From positions 183,251,956-183,315,955 of the forward strand of contig CP136063.1 of the NCBI GenBank assembly GCA_032622095.1: a stretch of DNA of 64,000 nt, read 5' to 3'. The position numbers and the translations under genes are program-made. The notes under the pieces are model-generated. The model made no database searches and had not been told where the DNA came from. It saw only the letters and a program-made list of their open reading frames with translations. Positions within the stretch are counted from its first letter, which is position 1. Each line of letters begins with the position of its first letter. The stretch is from Siphonodentalium dalli (taxonomy: Eukaryota > Mollusca > Scaphopoda > Gadilida > Siphonodentaliidae). This document shows positions 38,456 through 50,055 of this stretch, piece after piece.

Positions 38456-39942
38456 AGAAGTGGCTTACCTACCTCGCGATTGAACTGAACGTATTTTTAT
38501 GATTGGTGGCTGGGGCCCAAAATGTTTGTAACTGTTAATGTTAATTGTGGTTTTGCGAAATATCTTTATTTTGGCCCACATGACACAGATGTGTAGCAAA
38601 CATGTGACATTCAACTGTGTGTGTCCTTCGGCAATTGTGTTAATAATAACAATCTTGTGATGCTCATCAACTTCCGCGACCCCCTTCGAACTTATGTGAT
38701 CGGAGAAGATTAGTGTTTTAATATTTAAAAAGTACCTGTCATTGCGAATATAAACCGCTATTCGATGAGCTGAAGATGTCATTTAATATTGTATTGTGTT
38801 TAACGAATAGTTGTGTCGGTTCTAATAGTTCGGTGTATCAAGATGGTTTTGGTATAACTATATAGTTGAGTTAAGAATGGTGCGCAATGCGACGAAGTTT
38901 TGCGATTTCATCGTCCATTTTAAGATCCCGACAAATGATTTCACCATATTATTCTTAATAGCAGACACGTGTGTGTTCCGCGATCATTACGGCTGCATGT
39001 ATATATTTTCTGTAAACAATTCGCGAACATTGAACATTAAACAAATGTAACTTCATATCATATAGCGTGGATTCGAATAATAACCACAGGGAGCCAATAA
39101 AACATTCGCACGACGGTGCCTTCATGGTGGGTTTCATGTACAAAACATCAACGATATCTTATATACAATTGTATAACAATGGCTACCCGTTTACCTCACC
39201 CCACCACATGTAGAATATAATATGCATTATTTATTACTGTTGTACATTTATATAAAGTCATTCCCTTAAAATTGTAACCTGTATGGATGCATGCATAAGT
39301 ACTTGTGTTACAAACCAAATCCCCTTCCACAGCAATGGTGTACTATTTCAAAATCCAGCGATTTAAAAAATTAAATATAACACTGAAATGTGTAAGTTCA
39401 AATTATTACAAAATTTACCTAAATTTAGACGTATTGTCATGTTGACACACACAAAAAAAACTGTAATGACGATATGATGCGTTTCCCGCTATATACATAT
39501 TCGGTTAACTGCATAAGAAATATCATGAACAGATACTGCAGTCAAGCGATATTTACGGTAACAAACAAGCCGAGGAGGGTATCATTGAATCGATTCAAAC
39601 GCGTCGGTATACGGTACTATTAGACGGCACTAATTACATTTGTAAATTACATGTTCAGAATTATTAGCATCTGTAGCTATAATGCTGGTACTTCTTCCAG
39701 CTTGCAACTGACATGTGAACGCGTTTTATAGTAAGCTGATTCCACCATGGTCAACTGAGCATTATACATATACTGGATTTCTTCCAATGGCATTTAATAT
39801 CAATTTCATCAGTTCCTGTCACAAATAAATAAATCGGGATATTGACACTATATCTGTTACAGTAATTGAGTAACGTCGCTCTGGTTATCATGTCAACGCA
39901 TAATTTCGTATAAAAGTTTTATCACAGTGAAGAAGTGTCACA
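38456..39942. other. No gene recognised
   Basis: Non-coding AT-rich DNA with no clear repeat. Confidence 0.5.
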
Positions 39943-40065
39943 TACAGTAATGTCCTAATTAATCTTTCCGATGAATGGCAACAAGCCATATTTCCGACTA
40001 AATCCTGAAAAGTTACCCATAATTCTGCTGTGGTTAAGCAGTCGATTAATTAGGGCATTACTATA
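39943..40065. mobile_element. TA-flanked palindromic element, short form
   Basis: CAGTAATGTCCTAATTAATC opens it and GATTAATTAGGGCATTACT closes it, with TA on both sides. Between them is one copy of the AAATCCTGAAAAGTTACCCA arm from the element at 35846. Confidence 0.78.
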
Positions 40066-40275
40066 TATAGGTGGAGTGAGGCAAACCCGGCAACACTATA
40101 TAACATGTAAGTTGAGGATCGGTAGGTGTCGGAACACAGGTACACATCCCTCGCCCGTTGTGACAGAGCAGAATCAAATCAGTTCAGATTCATCAACCAC
40201 GACAACCAGAGTTACACAGGTTGATTGAAATGACACAACGGGCGATTTCTGGAAATTATTTCAATGTATGCATCT

Positions 40276-41038
40276 TAAGGGTACGTTCACACACTCACAA
40301 TTTTGCGTCGCATTCTTTTGCTGTATATGCATTGCGATACAGAACGCTATAATTCCCCGCAGAATATATAACAGAAGGTTGGGATTCCGCCGAGATCACG
40401 TCGGGATTTTTGTTCGGGATTTTCTGGAATTTTGACGGGATTTCGGCCAGAATCCCAAAAATCCCGAGCGGAATCCTGTCAAAATTTCCATTCAAATCCC
40501 GGCAATATTTTCCATTCAAAACCCGGAAAAACTTCCGTTAAAATCCCGACCAAATATCGCTATAATCCCGTTCAGTATAATCCCAGAACAATTTCGCAAT
40601 AATCCGGACAATACCCACTATAATCCCGGGGAAAATTCCGCTATAATCTGCTATAATCCCGACAAAATTTCGCTATAAACCATTCAAATTAGTGTTAATT
40701 AATTAATCGCAAAAATGCTCATAATTTGCAACTGTTCTACAGCTAACTCTGTGGGAAGAAATAACCATGTAGTTCCACATGTAACGATGCTACAAAAATT
40801 TGTCTGTGAGTATAGCGAGCAATTATTTCGCAAGAATCCATCATACAGACATTTGAAGGCAAATGTTAGTAACACAGCTACATATGGAACCACAGCAATT
40901 TTACTTCTTATGCCGTTAGCTTTGGCAAAGATGCATTCTATATTCATATTGCCGTGCATATTCTGACACCGTTTGGTTTTCAATGACGAAATGCCTGCAA
41001 AAAATATCGTACAAACTTAACAGTGTATGGACGTACCC
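40276..41038. repeat. Possible TIR element enclosing a short satellite
   Basis: AGGGTACGTTCACAC (40277) and, inward from the right, AGGGTACGTCCATAC (about 41037) may be terminal repeats; I see no target duplication. Inside, 40390-40690 is a degenerate tandem array of AATCCCGACAAAATTTCGCT-like units of 20-25 bp. At 40725-40930 is a weak hairpin. Confidence 0.5.
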
Positions 41039-41116
41039 TGACTCAGTCTCAGGCACACTTAGTCAATCATGGGCAAAACTAATGGAGATTCACAGTTGCA
41101 CATAATTTAACACGCT

Positions 41117-41482
41117 ATCTTCACAATGGGAAATCACGTGGTTTCGAGGGTGGTGAGTACTACGCTTTCAAAATGGCCGAGGCGAGCGCAAACGTACAAA
41201 AACATAATATTTTAGGAACTGACACAAAACGTAGCATTTTGACTGTTGCGGGCATATGCTAGTTTATTTTAAAAACATGTTGATACCTTATTTTGTTCGG
41301 AATTACTCAGTAGTTTTCTGTAACATTCTGACAAAAGTTGCCGGTCAGAGGTTCGTGGAATACACCAGTCCATACATCTCGTAGAAACCTTCGACTGACA
41401 ACTTTGATCAGAATGTTAGAGCAAACAAATGTGAGTTTGGGGCTCATCAACTCGAAATCACGTGATTCCCCACCGTCATGTT
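41117..41482. mobile_element. Transib/RAG-like terminal-repeat element, copy 1 (shorter)
   Basis: The element spans 41122-41477 (356 bp). Its left end is CACAATGGGAAATCACGTGG; the right end is the same sequence mirrored but with a change in the first base of the heptamer (CACCGTC on the plus strand). The flanks ATCTT and ATGTT are a 4 of 5 match for a decayed target duplication. The right terminal repeat is shorter than in the other copies, consistent with an internal deletion. It lies just downstream of the synaptotagmin stop codon. Confidence 0.8.
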
Positions 41483-41629
41483 ATCGCCTTCGAGATAATT
41501 AAGTGACGAAATATTGTGTGAAAGACGTGTCGATTTAACTATTCGCCAACCAAAAAGTGAATATGTTCCTCCGTCAAAGAATTACTCAACGTTTCATACA
41601 TTGATTATATTAATGAACTCCAGTAGCCG

Positions 41630-41852
41630 TTAACCCCTTCTATACTAAATACTCATTGACGAGTAGTTCCCTTAGAAAATGTTCAGATAATAAGTAGTTT
41701 GTTGAACTTATTATCTGAACATTTATCTCCAATTAATTCGAATCATTCTGCTCTTGTATTATCTTTTCGCATGCATGAATAATATATAATTACAATTTAT
41801 ACCTTAATTTATATACTGAATGGGAGAATCCATTTAGTACAGACAGGGATAA
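41630..41852. mobile_element. TTCTTTACTAAAT-family element
   Basis: TTAA at 41630-41633 and a mutated ATAA at 41849-41852 enclose 215 bp. The ends are CCCCTTCTATACTAAATAC and inverse ATTTAGTACAGACAGGG. The central hairpin is AATGTTCAGATAATAAG with its complement. Confidence 0.8.
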
Positions 41853-42061
41853 GCCAATGTCCCATAACTTCGTGAAAGTACATAAAGTATTTGCTGTCGG
41901 GCTGACCACATGCTACATAATTGACGAATTTCTGCAACAAAAACAATGAGTTTTGTTAACAGGATCCAACATTGGTCTTGTGTGTGTATTACAGATAACT
42001 CTGTTATTGTTCAGTATTCTCTCTCTCTCAACCATTATGCTGTGTATTTTTTCTTCTTCTG

Positions 42062-42369
42062 TTATTCCGTCAACTTATGCCACTCCGCGATTTGTTTTCG
42101 CGGACAGTTCATTACCTCGTTCCAATGATGTAGGTTTTGACCAGTCGTCCGCGCCCCGACCTCCAGGCGACCTATAACCTCATTCTTGGTCATGCGGTCC
42201 CAATCGAGGACCAGGAATTCGAGGCTGATATTTTGCAGACCCTCGTTGTACGGGACATCAAACAGGAATGACTCGTTGAACACCGGGTTCAGGGTTCTTT
42301 TCTTTACGTGCGTCTTTTTCTTTGCGATGCGTTGTCCGTTGTACAGAAGGTAGATCTTCACGTATGGAT
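42062..42369 (-). CDS. Syt4: Synaptotagmin-4/11-type protein, last coding exon (C2B domain)
   Basis: This terminal exon encodes 102 residues from DPYVKIYLL to the final HKLTE and stop. Synaptotagmins are vesicle membrane proteins whose C2 domains bind phospholipid and SNAREs; Syt4 types work on dense-core and postsynaptic vesicles. Visible C2B features are the SDPYVK strand with its first residue completed across the splice, a polybasic AKKKTHVKK stretch that binds PIP2 and SNAREs in the family, [10 protein letters not shown], the Ca2+ loop [13 protein letters not shown], and the terminal WHKL motif (WHXL docking motif). The acceptor TTCAG lies at 42370-42374 and the intron phase is 1. The last acidic position of loop 3 is Glu rather than the Asp of Syt1, as I recall for fly Syt4. 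No AATAAA or ATTAAA is seen on this strand between the stop and 41850. Assignment to Syt4/11 is by recalled family motifs, not by a search. Confidence 0.94.
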
Positions 42370-44099
42370 CTGAAATATACAAATTAAAAACCCATTAGCG
42401 ATGATGAGAAATTTAGTCTTACAGCGACATACATGTGTAGCAAACTCAGAGTAAGTAACACAACCTTGAAGTCGAAGTGAGGAGACACACGCAGCGATAA
42501 GGCTTTGCATAAAATATAACCAGTCAACACTGTTGGTGAAATATTCATTATAAAAACAAATCACGATAAACATTCTTTGACGAAATACAAACAGTAGTTC
42601 CTGCTTTTTATGTTATGAACCATGAGTACAAATTTATTTTCCTCATGGAAATGAGCAACTTAGTCTGTGTATAGTAGTCGGTAACATGGTTCGGTGTTTT
42701 TCAAGGAGCGGTACAAAAATTCGGATGATAAACACGGAATAAGACGGAATAAGGAACATTATTATATATTAGAATTAGCATTAACTTTCATAAACTTTTG
42801 TCATTATTTGTGTAATGTATGTATATTGTATATTGCATCTACCCCATAGACAAAATTTAATCATATATATATGTAGTATATTTGCTTGCGTTTGTCGCGA
42901 TTCGCAGACCGAAATGGATAGATGTATAATACAATGTATAAGTCAATTTATCAACTACATGCCGATGTAGAAAGACTTGTATTACACACCAGTTGTTGCG
43001 GTGCATATGTATGGTGTAAATGTTTTCCATTGGCCTCAAACGTTTTTGCGTATACTGCTTCAATATAAATCCTAGGTACAAAATTTTCTTTAAATCTGAA
43101 AGATTGACATTTGCGGAAACTTTTTGTGCCAAAAAATCATGTTCGTCTAGCAGGGAATTCGCCTTTAAATATTGTGTAGTGTCAGAATCGCATTAAAAAA
43201 TAATGTCATATTTTAGACCACACCACAAAATTCAAACTTCACTACAAATGGTTAATTCCTGTGCCAATGGCTATTTTACCTATGGGAAATCACTGGGAAG
43301 AGCTGTGATGATTATGTTAATGCAAAAAAGACACAAGGCTATTGACCAATCAGGGCCCACTATCTATATTATTAACTCCTATATTTTCCTTCCCCATCCG
43401 CTAGATGTCACTCCGAAACACATCTACACCAGTGTAACCTACGCAACCACATTAATTGAATACATGTTGTTCTGAATACAAGCCCGATTTATTCTTGTTG
43501 ACGTTGTTACGACATTGATCTGCTTCCGGTGAAGATCCATTTCATCAACCGATCTTTCATCAGACTTAAATCACAATTATGGTAGTTATACTGTATCATC
43601 GGATGCCACAGTCAAAGATTAAACTTATACCCGACACAATTATGTGGAATAGATACAGACAATAACTTGCATCATAATCTCAAATATTTTACAGAACTCG
43701 TTGCGGGCGGCGAATAATCCTTGCGCCGCCTCCAACTCATTCGATATAGGTTTTTGGATACAGCTACTCGTTGTGTTCAATACGTCTATGTAAGAAAGAA
43801 GTAAATGTAATTATCGTCTCAGAAATTAAGAAAACGGATCCCGATTTTCGATCGCGGGACTTTTGGGTGCCAGGTTTGCACGACTTTGTGGTCTCTATCT
43901 GTGGACGCACCACATCTAAGACATTTCTCCGCTTTCTTTGTCATCAATAGTTTGATGAGTTTTTACTCATACGTTAAAAACAAAGATCGTTCGGGTGACT
44001 GCATGATGTGTTGAATGGGAAATGTAGTTATGGCTTCGTGTATGAACGCGGACTGACAAATTTGACGTTTTAATTTAAGTCTACATTGTTCATTTAGGT

Positions 44100-44580
44100 A
44101 CTGTTGTAGGGGTTACAGTCATTTCGTACCCTCGTATTTTCGTACCCTACCAACTCGTAACGCAAAACTAAGTCAACTCGTACACAGGGTCATTGATTAT
44201 ACAATTTCATAGACTACAAGTAAAGTCACAGACTTCTACAGTACACCGAGTCATCTCGTACCATGCATAAGCCGTCGTCTATGAATGCAGTGAACTGTTG
44301 TATAATTTTCTGGAACTAAGTCAACTCGTACTCCGAATCATTGATTTTTCAATTTAAAACACTAAGTCAATTCACTGACTTTGGTATACTCCGTCATCTC
44401 ATACACTGTTCTACACACACCGTCATGGGTCTGCAGCCTAAATACAAAATCAGAGGATACGAAATGACTCGGGACGTTACGAGTTTACTCAGCTGGAGGT
44501 TATGGGTTGACTCATAATCTGGTACGAGTTGACCTTTGAGGGTACGATGTGGTCATGGTACAAAATGGTTTTCATCCCCG
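44100..44580. repeat. GTACGAGTTGAC-rich repeat
   Basis: Many variants of CAACTCGTAC, GTCATCTCGTAC and the inverse GTACGAGTTGAC occur, bounded by CGTACCCTCG-like ends. This sequence style is familiar from mollusc repetitive DNA. It lies in the synaptotagmin intron. Confidence 0.6.
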
Positions 44581-45156
44581 TTGTAGACGATTTTTATCAT
44601 ACTTAAAGGTTCGAAATCATCCTCGGATCCAACCAATAGCCAATTATAGCATAGTTTACTATCGATAACGTTGGTGAATAATATATGGCACACTTCATGT
44701 CATATGTAATCAATGTTTGACCACGACACTACAAAGGAACCAAACAGAATCATAAACGAACACTGTAAATTTCTCAAGGCTCACATGAAAGGAAATCAAT
44801 GATAGAACGTGCCGTATTTGGTATTTCTCCGGACACGAGGGAGTGGAATGAACCCCGATTATCACAGGATGCATAAATAATCCGAGTTGACTAGCTGGCC
44901 CCAACCTTGGCAAATAGCAAAACAAACAGAAACAAGAGACGCCGTGTTTGGAGAACAAACGTTCTTATCGATTCAGCTCTCGGCTAACTTTCATTTACTC
45001 AATTGGTTTCGACGTAGGCGCTCGGTCCAAACCTCTTCAGCCTGGTATGTCTTCCGAAACGGCACAAATTTGAAAACCACTTTTCTGATCGACTTTTAGT
45101 GGAGTCATGTTTGTGTTAACCCTAGACCACGCCATTAATATCTAACTCCGGCTTAC

Positions 45157-45512
45157 GCCCGCAAAGATCACATTCCATCAGTACAGTATTTTTTTATGTT
45201 GTGACAGGGAAGTGTGTGACATTTAAAAAAAACAGTGCAGGTAATTTATTTCTTGGTTATTACCTGTTACATTATAATGTATTTCACTATATTGCGATAT
45301 CGGCTCACACAAGTCAAAAAAAGGCATGCAATCTCGAGCTCGGACAACCCCCTAATATGAAGTAGGTTATTGAGGAAGACGTATTAACAAAGACATACAA
45401 CCTCTGCCTTGTTTGTTCAATGTTATAAAGTTCCCTGCCAGAACAGGTCAGAACATCAAACAGTTTCCAGGTTTTGCATGTATACTAGTGGTGGAATATT
45501 ATCTCTACGGGC
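45157..45512. mobile_element. GCCCGTAGAG-ended TIR element, copy 1
   Basis: The left end GCCCGCAAAGATCACATTCC mirrors the right end GGAATATTATCTCTACGGGC. The terminal repeats continue about 70 bp, including ATGTTGTGACAGGGAA and its partner TTCCCTGCCAGAACAGGTCA. The interior includes GCGATATCGGCTCACA. No target duplication was recognised. Confidence 0.75.
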
Positions 45513-45569
45513 ATATGCCGTAATAGTGATTCATGGCATGATCTATGTATGTTAACGTTATTTATATTA

Positions 45570-45834
45570 TTAATGGATTCTCACTGAGTTATTGTTCAGT
45601 CATACAATTATACATATATGAATGGTCTATTACTCAATTGGAGGGGTGTTCATGTAATAAAAACAGACAACAAACAGACGAAAAGATAATACAACTGCTG
45701 GAGGATTCATATTCATTGGAGGGAAATGTTCAGATAATAAGTTCAACAAACTATGGTAGCTTGTTGAACTTGTTGCCTGAAACATTCCCTGAGGGAACTA
45801 TTCGTAAATAAGTATTTAGTATAGAAAGGGTTAT
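45570..45834. mobile_element. TTCTTTACTAAAT-family element, reverse orientation
   Basis: The right end GTATTTAGTATAGAAAGGG is followed by TTAT. The hairpin around GTTCAGATAATAAGTTCAAC is present, and the left end is degenerate. It lies in the synaptotagmin intron. Confidence 0.65.
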
Positions 45835-46767
45835 TATCGATCCACGTACTTTTATATTGTTCGTATTCGCTTGGTACTTTATATACTTAAAGCGCAATTA
45901 ATTAGTAGATTCCAAATGCAGCGTTACACAACAACCTTTGGGCACAATATATACTTCAAGTAATTAATGTCGTTTCTATAGGATTATTAAAGTAGATTTC
46001 GTCCGAGGAATATTATAATACACTTCATTATAGTAATACTGTTAATTAATTGCTTTATATATGCATGTACATGCACCGTTTTCCACAGTAAACTTGTTTC
46101 TTGACGATCACATATTGGACACAAGACACCATTGTCATTCCCATCCACCAACGAGGAAGCAATCCCTTGTCGCAACGATTCCATGCTCACCTCAGGAAAT
46201 TCATGCTGACCGCATGCCTTATCATGCTGACCTACTAGCTTGACCAATGAGAATAGAGATATACTAACAGGAAACGAGGGGATATTAGGTTCAACTTGAT
46301 TTACACCGACCTCATGTGGAAAACCCCAGGGGGTATATGGCTTCATATGGGTCGATAGACGACATCTTGTTTTTTCTTGGAACTCTGCCACCCCAGGCAT
46401 AATATATTGTATTTTGGCGCAAAGAAAATAAAATGGATATCTGTCGGAAATAATTTTCTACGAATTTGAAAACATAGTGCCATGTACTAATATCCGCATC
46501 TGATATATTTGACTAATATTTAAGACGCATAGGCCTATATTAACTATCAAACTCAATATGTTACCAAACTTCAGGTGATCAGCAATTGAGTGAGTGGGTT
46601 GGTCATCAACATTCTACGTCCATGGCGCGTCGCTAGCTGTGACGTTGCTCAATTTAATAGCCATAGACAACATGCTTAATAGCTTATCCAGAATCTAATG
46701 AACGTCGTACCGGTATTTCAATTGCTCACATGGAAATCATGATAAAAACGTTACAGGACTCCTAGTT

Positions 46768-46876
46768 ACCGAATACGGTGTCAGGGGAGGGTCAGCGATA
46801 TTAATATATGGCTCGACTAGTGCCTCACCCGATATTAATCTCACTTCACCTCACATGACACCGTATCCGGCAACGA
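46768..46876. repeat. Small hairpin with CCGAATACGGTGTCA ends
   Basis: CCGAATACGGTGTCAGGGG and its inverse TGACACCGTATCCGG flank a second pair around CGATATTAAT, giving a hairpin about 105 bp long. Confidence 0.6.
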
Positions 46877-48124
46877 TTGTAACTTATACAGACATATTGT
46901 GTGCTTATTTCACTACTACAAACTGATATGTTTACGACTCAACCAATGCATCCTTTTGATTCCACGTCACTCTGTTGTTTTATGTTGGTACTACCTCATT
47001 TAGTTGAACAAATGATGACATTTTTAATACAGTTGACGTCATCACCAAGGACGTTGTCAGCGTACTGGGATTGTATAGTCCAAGGACAAAACATAGTTAT
47101 ATATTGATTGTTTTTAAACCATCTGTATTTGGCTGTATTTCGCAAAAAAAAGAAGCAATGGGTGTGAAAGAAATACAATGGCTTCCAGAATGTTATTGTG
47201 TTACCAAACACACGAAATCAAATGGACGTCATCACTACATATATGGCGAGGTACATGTTCAGGTCGACGCACCCGCCGTAGCTTCAGACACCTTATATAG
47301 GTTCATTGTGTGTACTATCGGCTGAAACAGCTTATCAACTTACATGTTAATTGTCACGTAAGTCTAAGCAGATCAACACAATAAATAAAAACAAAACAAG
47401 AACAGAATGAAAAGGAGGGGCGTGTACATTCAAATTAAATTATTGGCACGAAGAGATGCATCTGCATGGTGTGAATTACAATTCATGATAATGGTAACCA
47501 GTATGATATTGCCATAGCTGTGTCTTACTTTGGTGCAGTTTGGAGTCTACATGGCCGGACGCATTTACCTGTTACCTCTCGCTGGCGGTTGAATTCTATT
47601 CGAGACGCCTTGTTATATTTTTCATGTTTACATACAATTTCACTCGGTAGAGTGGCGCGTTTGTTGGAGCACCCACCCGAATCAACTGGGGAACGAGACA
47701 TACATGCTTTGAATTCATATAAATTAGCATGGACCCTGAGTGTGTTTGCTTAGTTCCCTAATATTGGTGATTGCCGCGACCGAGTAAAATTTTGAGCGAC
47801 CATGAAACTAGTTAATTCGTTCGGCAGGCTCGTGAACTACATGTATCTTGTAAGGGGAAATGCTACATTGTGTAAGGCATAAATGGCAGACTCGTTGGGC
47901 TTGAAGCGGTGACCGATCGACACGCATAACTGTACCATAGTAATTATGGCGGCCAATTTTGTCAGCAAACTCAACCATGCATAGTAAGACAACACACATA
48001 TGGACATATCCATTATGCCATCGTAGCTGTGGTACCTGTGACACCAGCCATTGTTTTTGCCATACACGGGAAACCATTGCACTTTTGCTCCGCAATCACG
48101 CATATTTCTCCACCGAACCGACTC

Positions 48125-48564
48125 GCCAGAGGAGGTGTGACTAATTACCGCCCGGGAATGCCAGAGACCGCCCGGGCGCCCCCATGGGCCCGTGGACGGT
48201 ATATATATCGACGTTATAAGGTAGCGGCATAATACCTGAGCGCAACATAGAAAATTTTACTCCCTCGCTCGTCTCCGGCCGTCAATATTTGAATGTCACA
48301 CTCATGTGGTATTGCACTATAGCGCACCATCAAAATATACTGACCGAAACCACACGAAGACAACCGGGCTCCCCAGGCTCTCTTAGCCAATATCGGCATT
48401 TGCGGGGTTAATAACACCGGCCGGAGACGAGCGATGGAGTAAAATGTTCTAGGTTGCTCTCAGGTTGTATGCCGCTACCTTATAACGTCGAGATATAGCG
48501 CCCATGGGAGCGCCCGGGCGGTCTAGGGCGGTCCCGGGCGGTAATTATTCACACCGGCCAGAGG
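48125..48564. mobile_element. hAT-like GC-rich fold-back element with 8 bp target duplication
   Basis: The direct repeat GCCAGAGG (48125-48132 and 48557-48564) flanks a 424 bp element. Its ends are AGGTGTGACTAATTACC and, inward from the right, CGGTGTGAATAATTACC, followed by GCCCGGG on both sides. The inverted arms extend about 150 bp inward and share TATAACGTCGA-type, GTAGCGGCAT-type and GGAGACGAGCGA-type blocks, so the whole element folds into a long hairpin around a loop near 48290-48405. GC content is far above that of its surroundings. No protein is encoded. It lies in the synaptotagmin intron. Confidence 0.88.
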
Positions 48565-48897
48565 GTATGTACAGAAAATAACATAGGAAGACGCGTTTGT
48601 AATGGGGCAACCCGTAATGTCCGGTCGATTGGGGTTTCTTTCTGTTCAAGAGCTCTTCACATATACTGCGGATAATTGTGGTGTTATCACTTGTGGCGCA
48701 TCCGATTATACTCTTCTTAATTAACAGCGATGGCCGATTATACTCTCTAGCACCATACAGTCCCATGTGTGCGATGGAGAAACGAAGACCCACACGCGGT
48801 GATTTACATATCATTTTACTGAGACGGAGTTGACCTACATATATCATGTCGACGGACAATAGGGTATATAGGATTATTTTCCAAAAATATATAGAGC

Positions 48898-49359
48898 ATA
48901 ATCACGGTGGGGAATCACGTGGGTTAGAGGTTGATGAATACCACGCATTCAAAATGGCCGAGGTGAATGCAAACGCACACAAAACATAATATATGATGAC
49001 CTCATTTGTTCTGAAATATTCAGTAGTTTTCTATAACATGCTGACCAAAGTTGCCAGTCGGAGGTTCGTGGAATACACCAGTCCATGCATCTAGGAAAAT
49101 CCTTCGACTGACAACTTTGGTCAGATTGTTAGAACAAACAACGGGGAGTTTGGACACAAGTGAAGTATCAGCTTGTTAAACAAAAACTAGTATAGCATAT
49201 GCTCGTAGCTGCCAAAATGCTATGTAATATATAATTACCCTAGATTAAAAAAAAATCCTAGTTTCTGGTCGTGTTTGCGAACGCTTCGGCCATTTTGAAT
49301 GCGTGGTACTCATCAACTCGAAACCACTTGATTCCCACTTGATTCCCCACCGTGATAAT
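48898..49359. mobile_element. Transib/RAG-like terminal-repeat element, copy 2
   Basis: The element at 48903-49354 (452 bp) is flanked by the 5 bp direct repeat ATAAT (48898-48902, 49355-49359). Both ends read CACGGTGGGGAATCA inward. The terminal repeat continues about 65 bp through CATTCAAAATGGCCGA to AATGCAAACGC. Inside is a second inverted pair (CTGACCAAAGTTGCCAGTCG against CGACTGACAACTTTGGTCAG). The right end has a short duplication of CACTTGATTCCC. The 5 bp duplication and CACxxTG terminus fit the Transib superfamily. No transposase is present. It lies in the synaptotagmin intron. Confidence 0.88.
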
Positions 49360-49535
49360 AAATGGGTTTCGACGATTGGGTCACATAATTCACGATGAGA
49401 GTCGGGCCTAGTAAAAACCGAGTGAGCTGAGAAAGGGAGGGTTTTACCAATAGGTCCGGCTCCCCATGTGAACTACATGATCGCATGTATTTATCGACCT
49501 ATTTTTTGTCGCCAGAAAATGAATAATTCCTAGGT

Positions 49536-49797
49536 TTATCCCTTTCATGACGGGAGTTGCGCTGACCTATAGCATTGAAGATCATGTGCCACTGCAGTCT
49601 CGTATATATGCGAGTTTCCCATAGGCAGCCTTGCATACTTAAGAGAATGCACTGGCTTACAAGGTAAATATTATTAGACTAATGTATTCTCATATATATT
49701 CGAGGCTCTCTATGGGAGACTCGCACATATAAGAGAATGCATTGTCGAAGGTTTTCGCAAAAAATCAGGAAGCTACAGTCATGCATGGAAGGGTTAA
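49536..49797. mobile_element. TTAA-type element with CATATATAAGAGAATGC hairpins
   Basis: The left end is TTAT (decayed TTAA) then CCCTTTCATGACGGGAG. The right end is GCATGGAAGGG then TTAA at 49794-49797. It contains degenerate versions of the CTCTTATATATGCGAG hairpins seen at 34 and 52 kb, but its terminal sequence is different, so the hairpin cassette sits in two terminal families. A related right half lies at 37990-38156 and a truncated left end at 56422-56500. Confidence 0.75.
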
Positions 49798-49968
49798 TTT
49801 GAATCCTGACCATTTTAAACTATACTTTCGAGTTGTTAATTCCACTGTAAAGTGCCCTTCAGTTACAGTAACATAAGGATATTCGTAGTAATTAGATGTG
49901 AGAAATCATAACATTTTGTAAATCGATCATCACAAAGAGGAACATGGGGCAGTAGATCGACGTTATTT

Positions 49969-50055
49969 CCATAATGGAAATAAATGGGGACCATAATGGA
50001 AATAAATGGGGACCATGATGGAAATAAATGGGGACCATAATGGAAATAAATGGTC
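49969..50055. repeat. Tandem repeat, 22 bp unit
   Basis: Almost four copies of CCATAATGGAAATAAATGGG plus two bases, nearly identical to each other. Confidence 0.95.

Noticed and set aside
40699-40983. Overlapping frames on both strands with similar-looking ends
   Set aside because: Explained by a weak hairpin in the DNA; no protein family.
45987-46400. 137-codon minus-strand frame containing CPIC
   Set aside because: A lone CxxC without further paired cysteines at finger spacing; no similarity recalled; lies in an intron of repeats.
48166-48200. CpG island or promoter at the GC-rich stretch
   Set aside because: The GC-rich sequence belongs to the fold-back element with an 8 bp duplication, not to a gene start.
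49969-50055. CRISPR-like array of spaced repeats
   Set aside because: The units are contiguous 22 bp tandem copies without spacers, in eukaryotic DNA.
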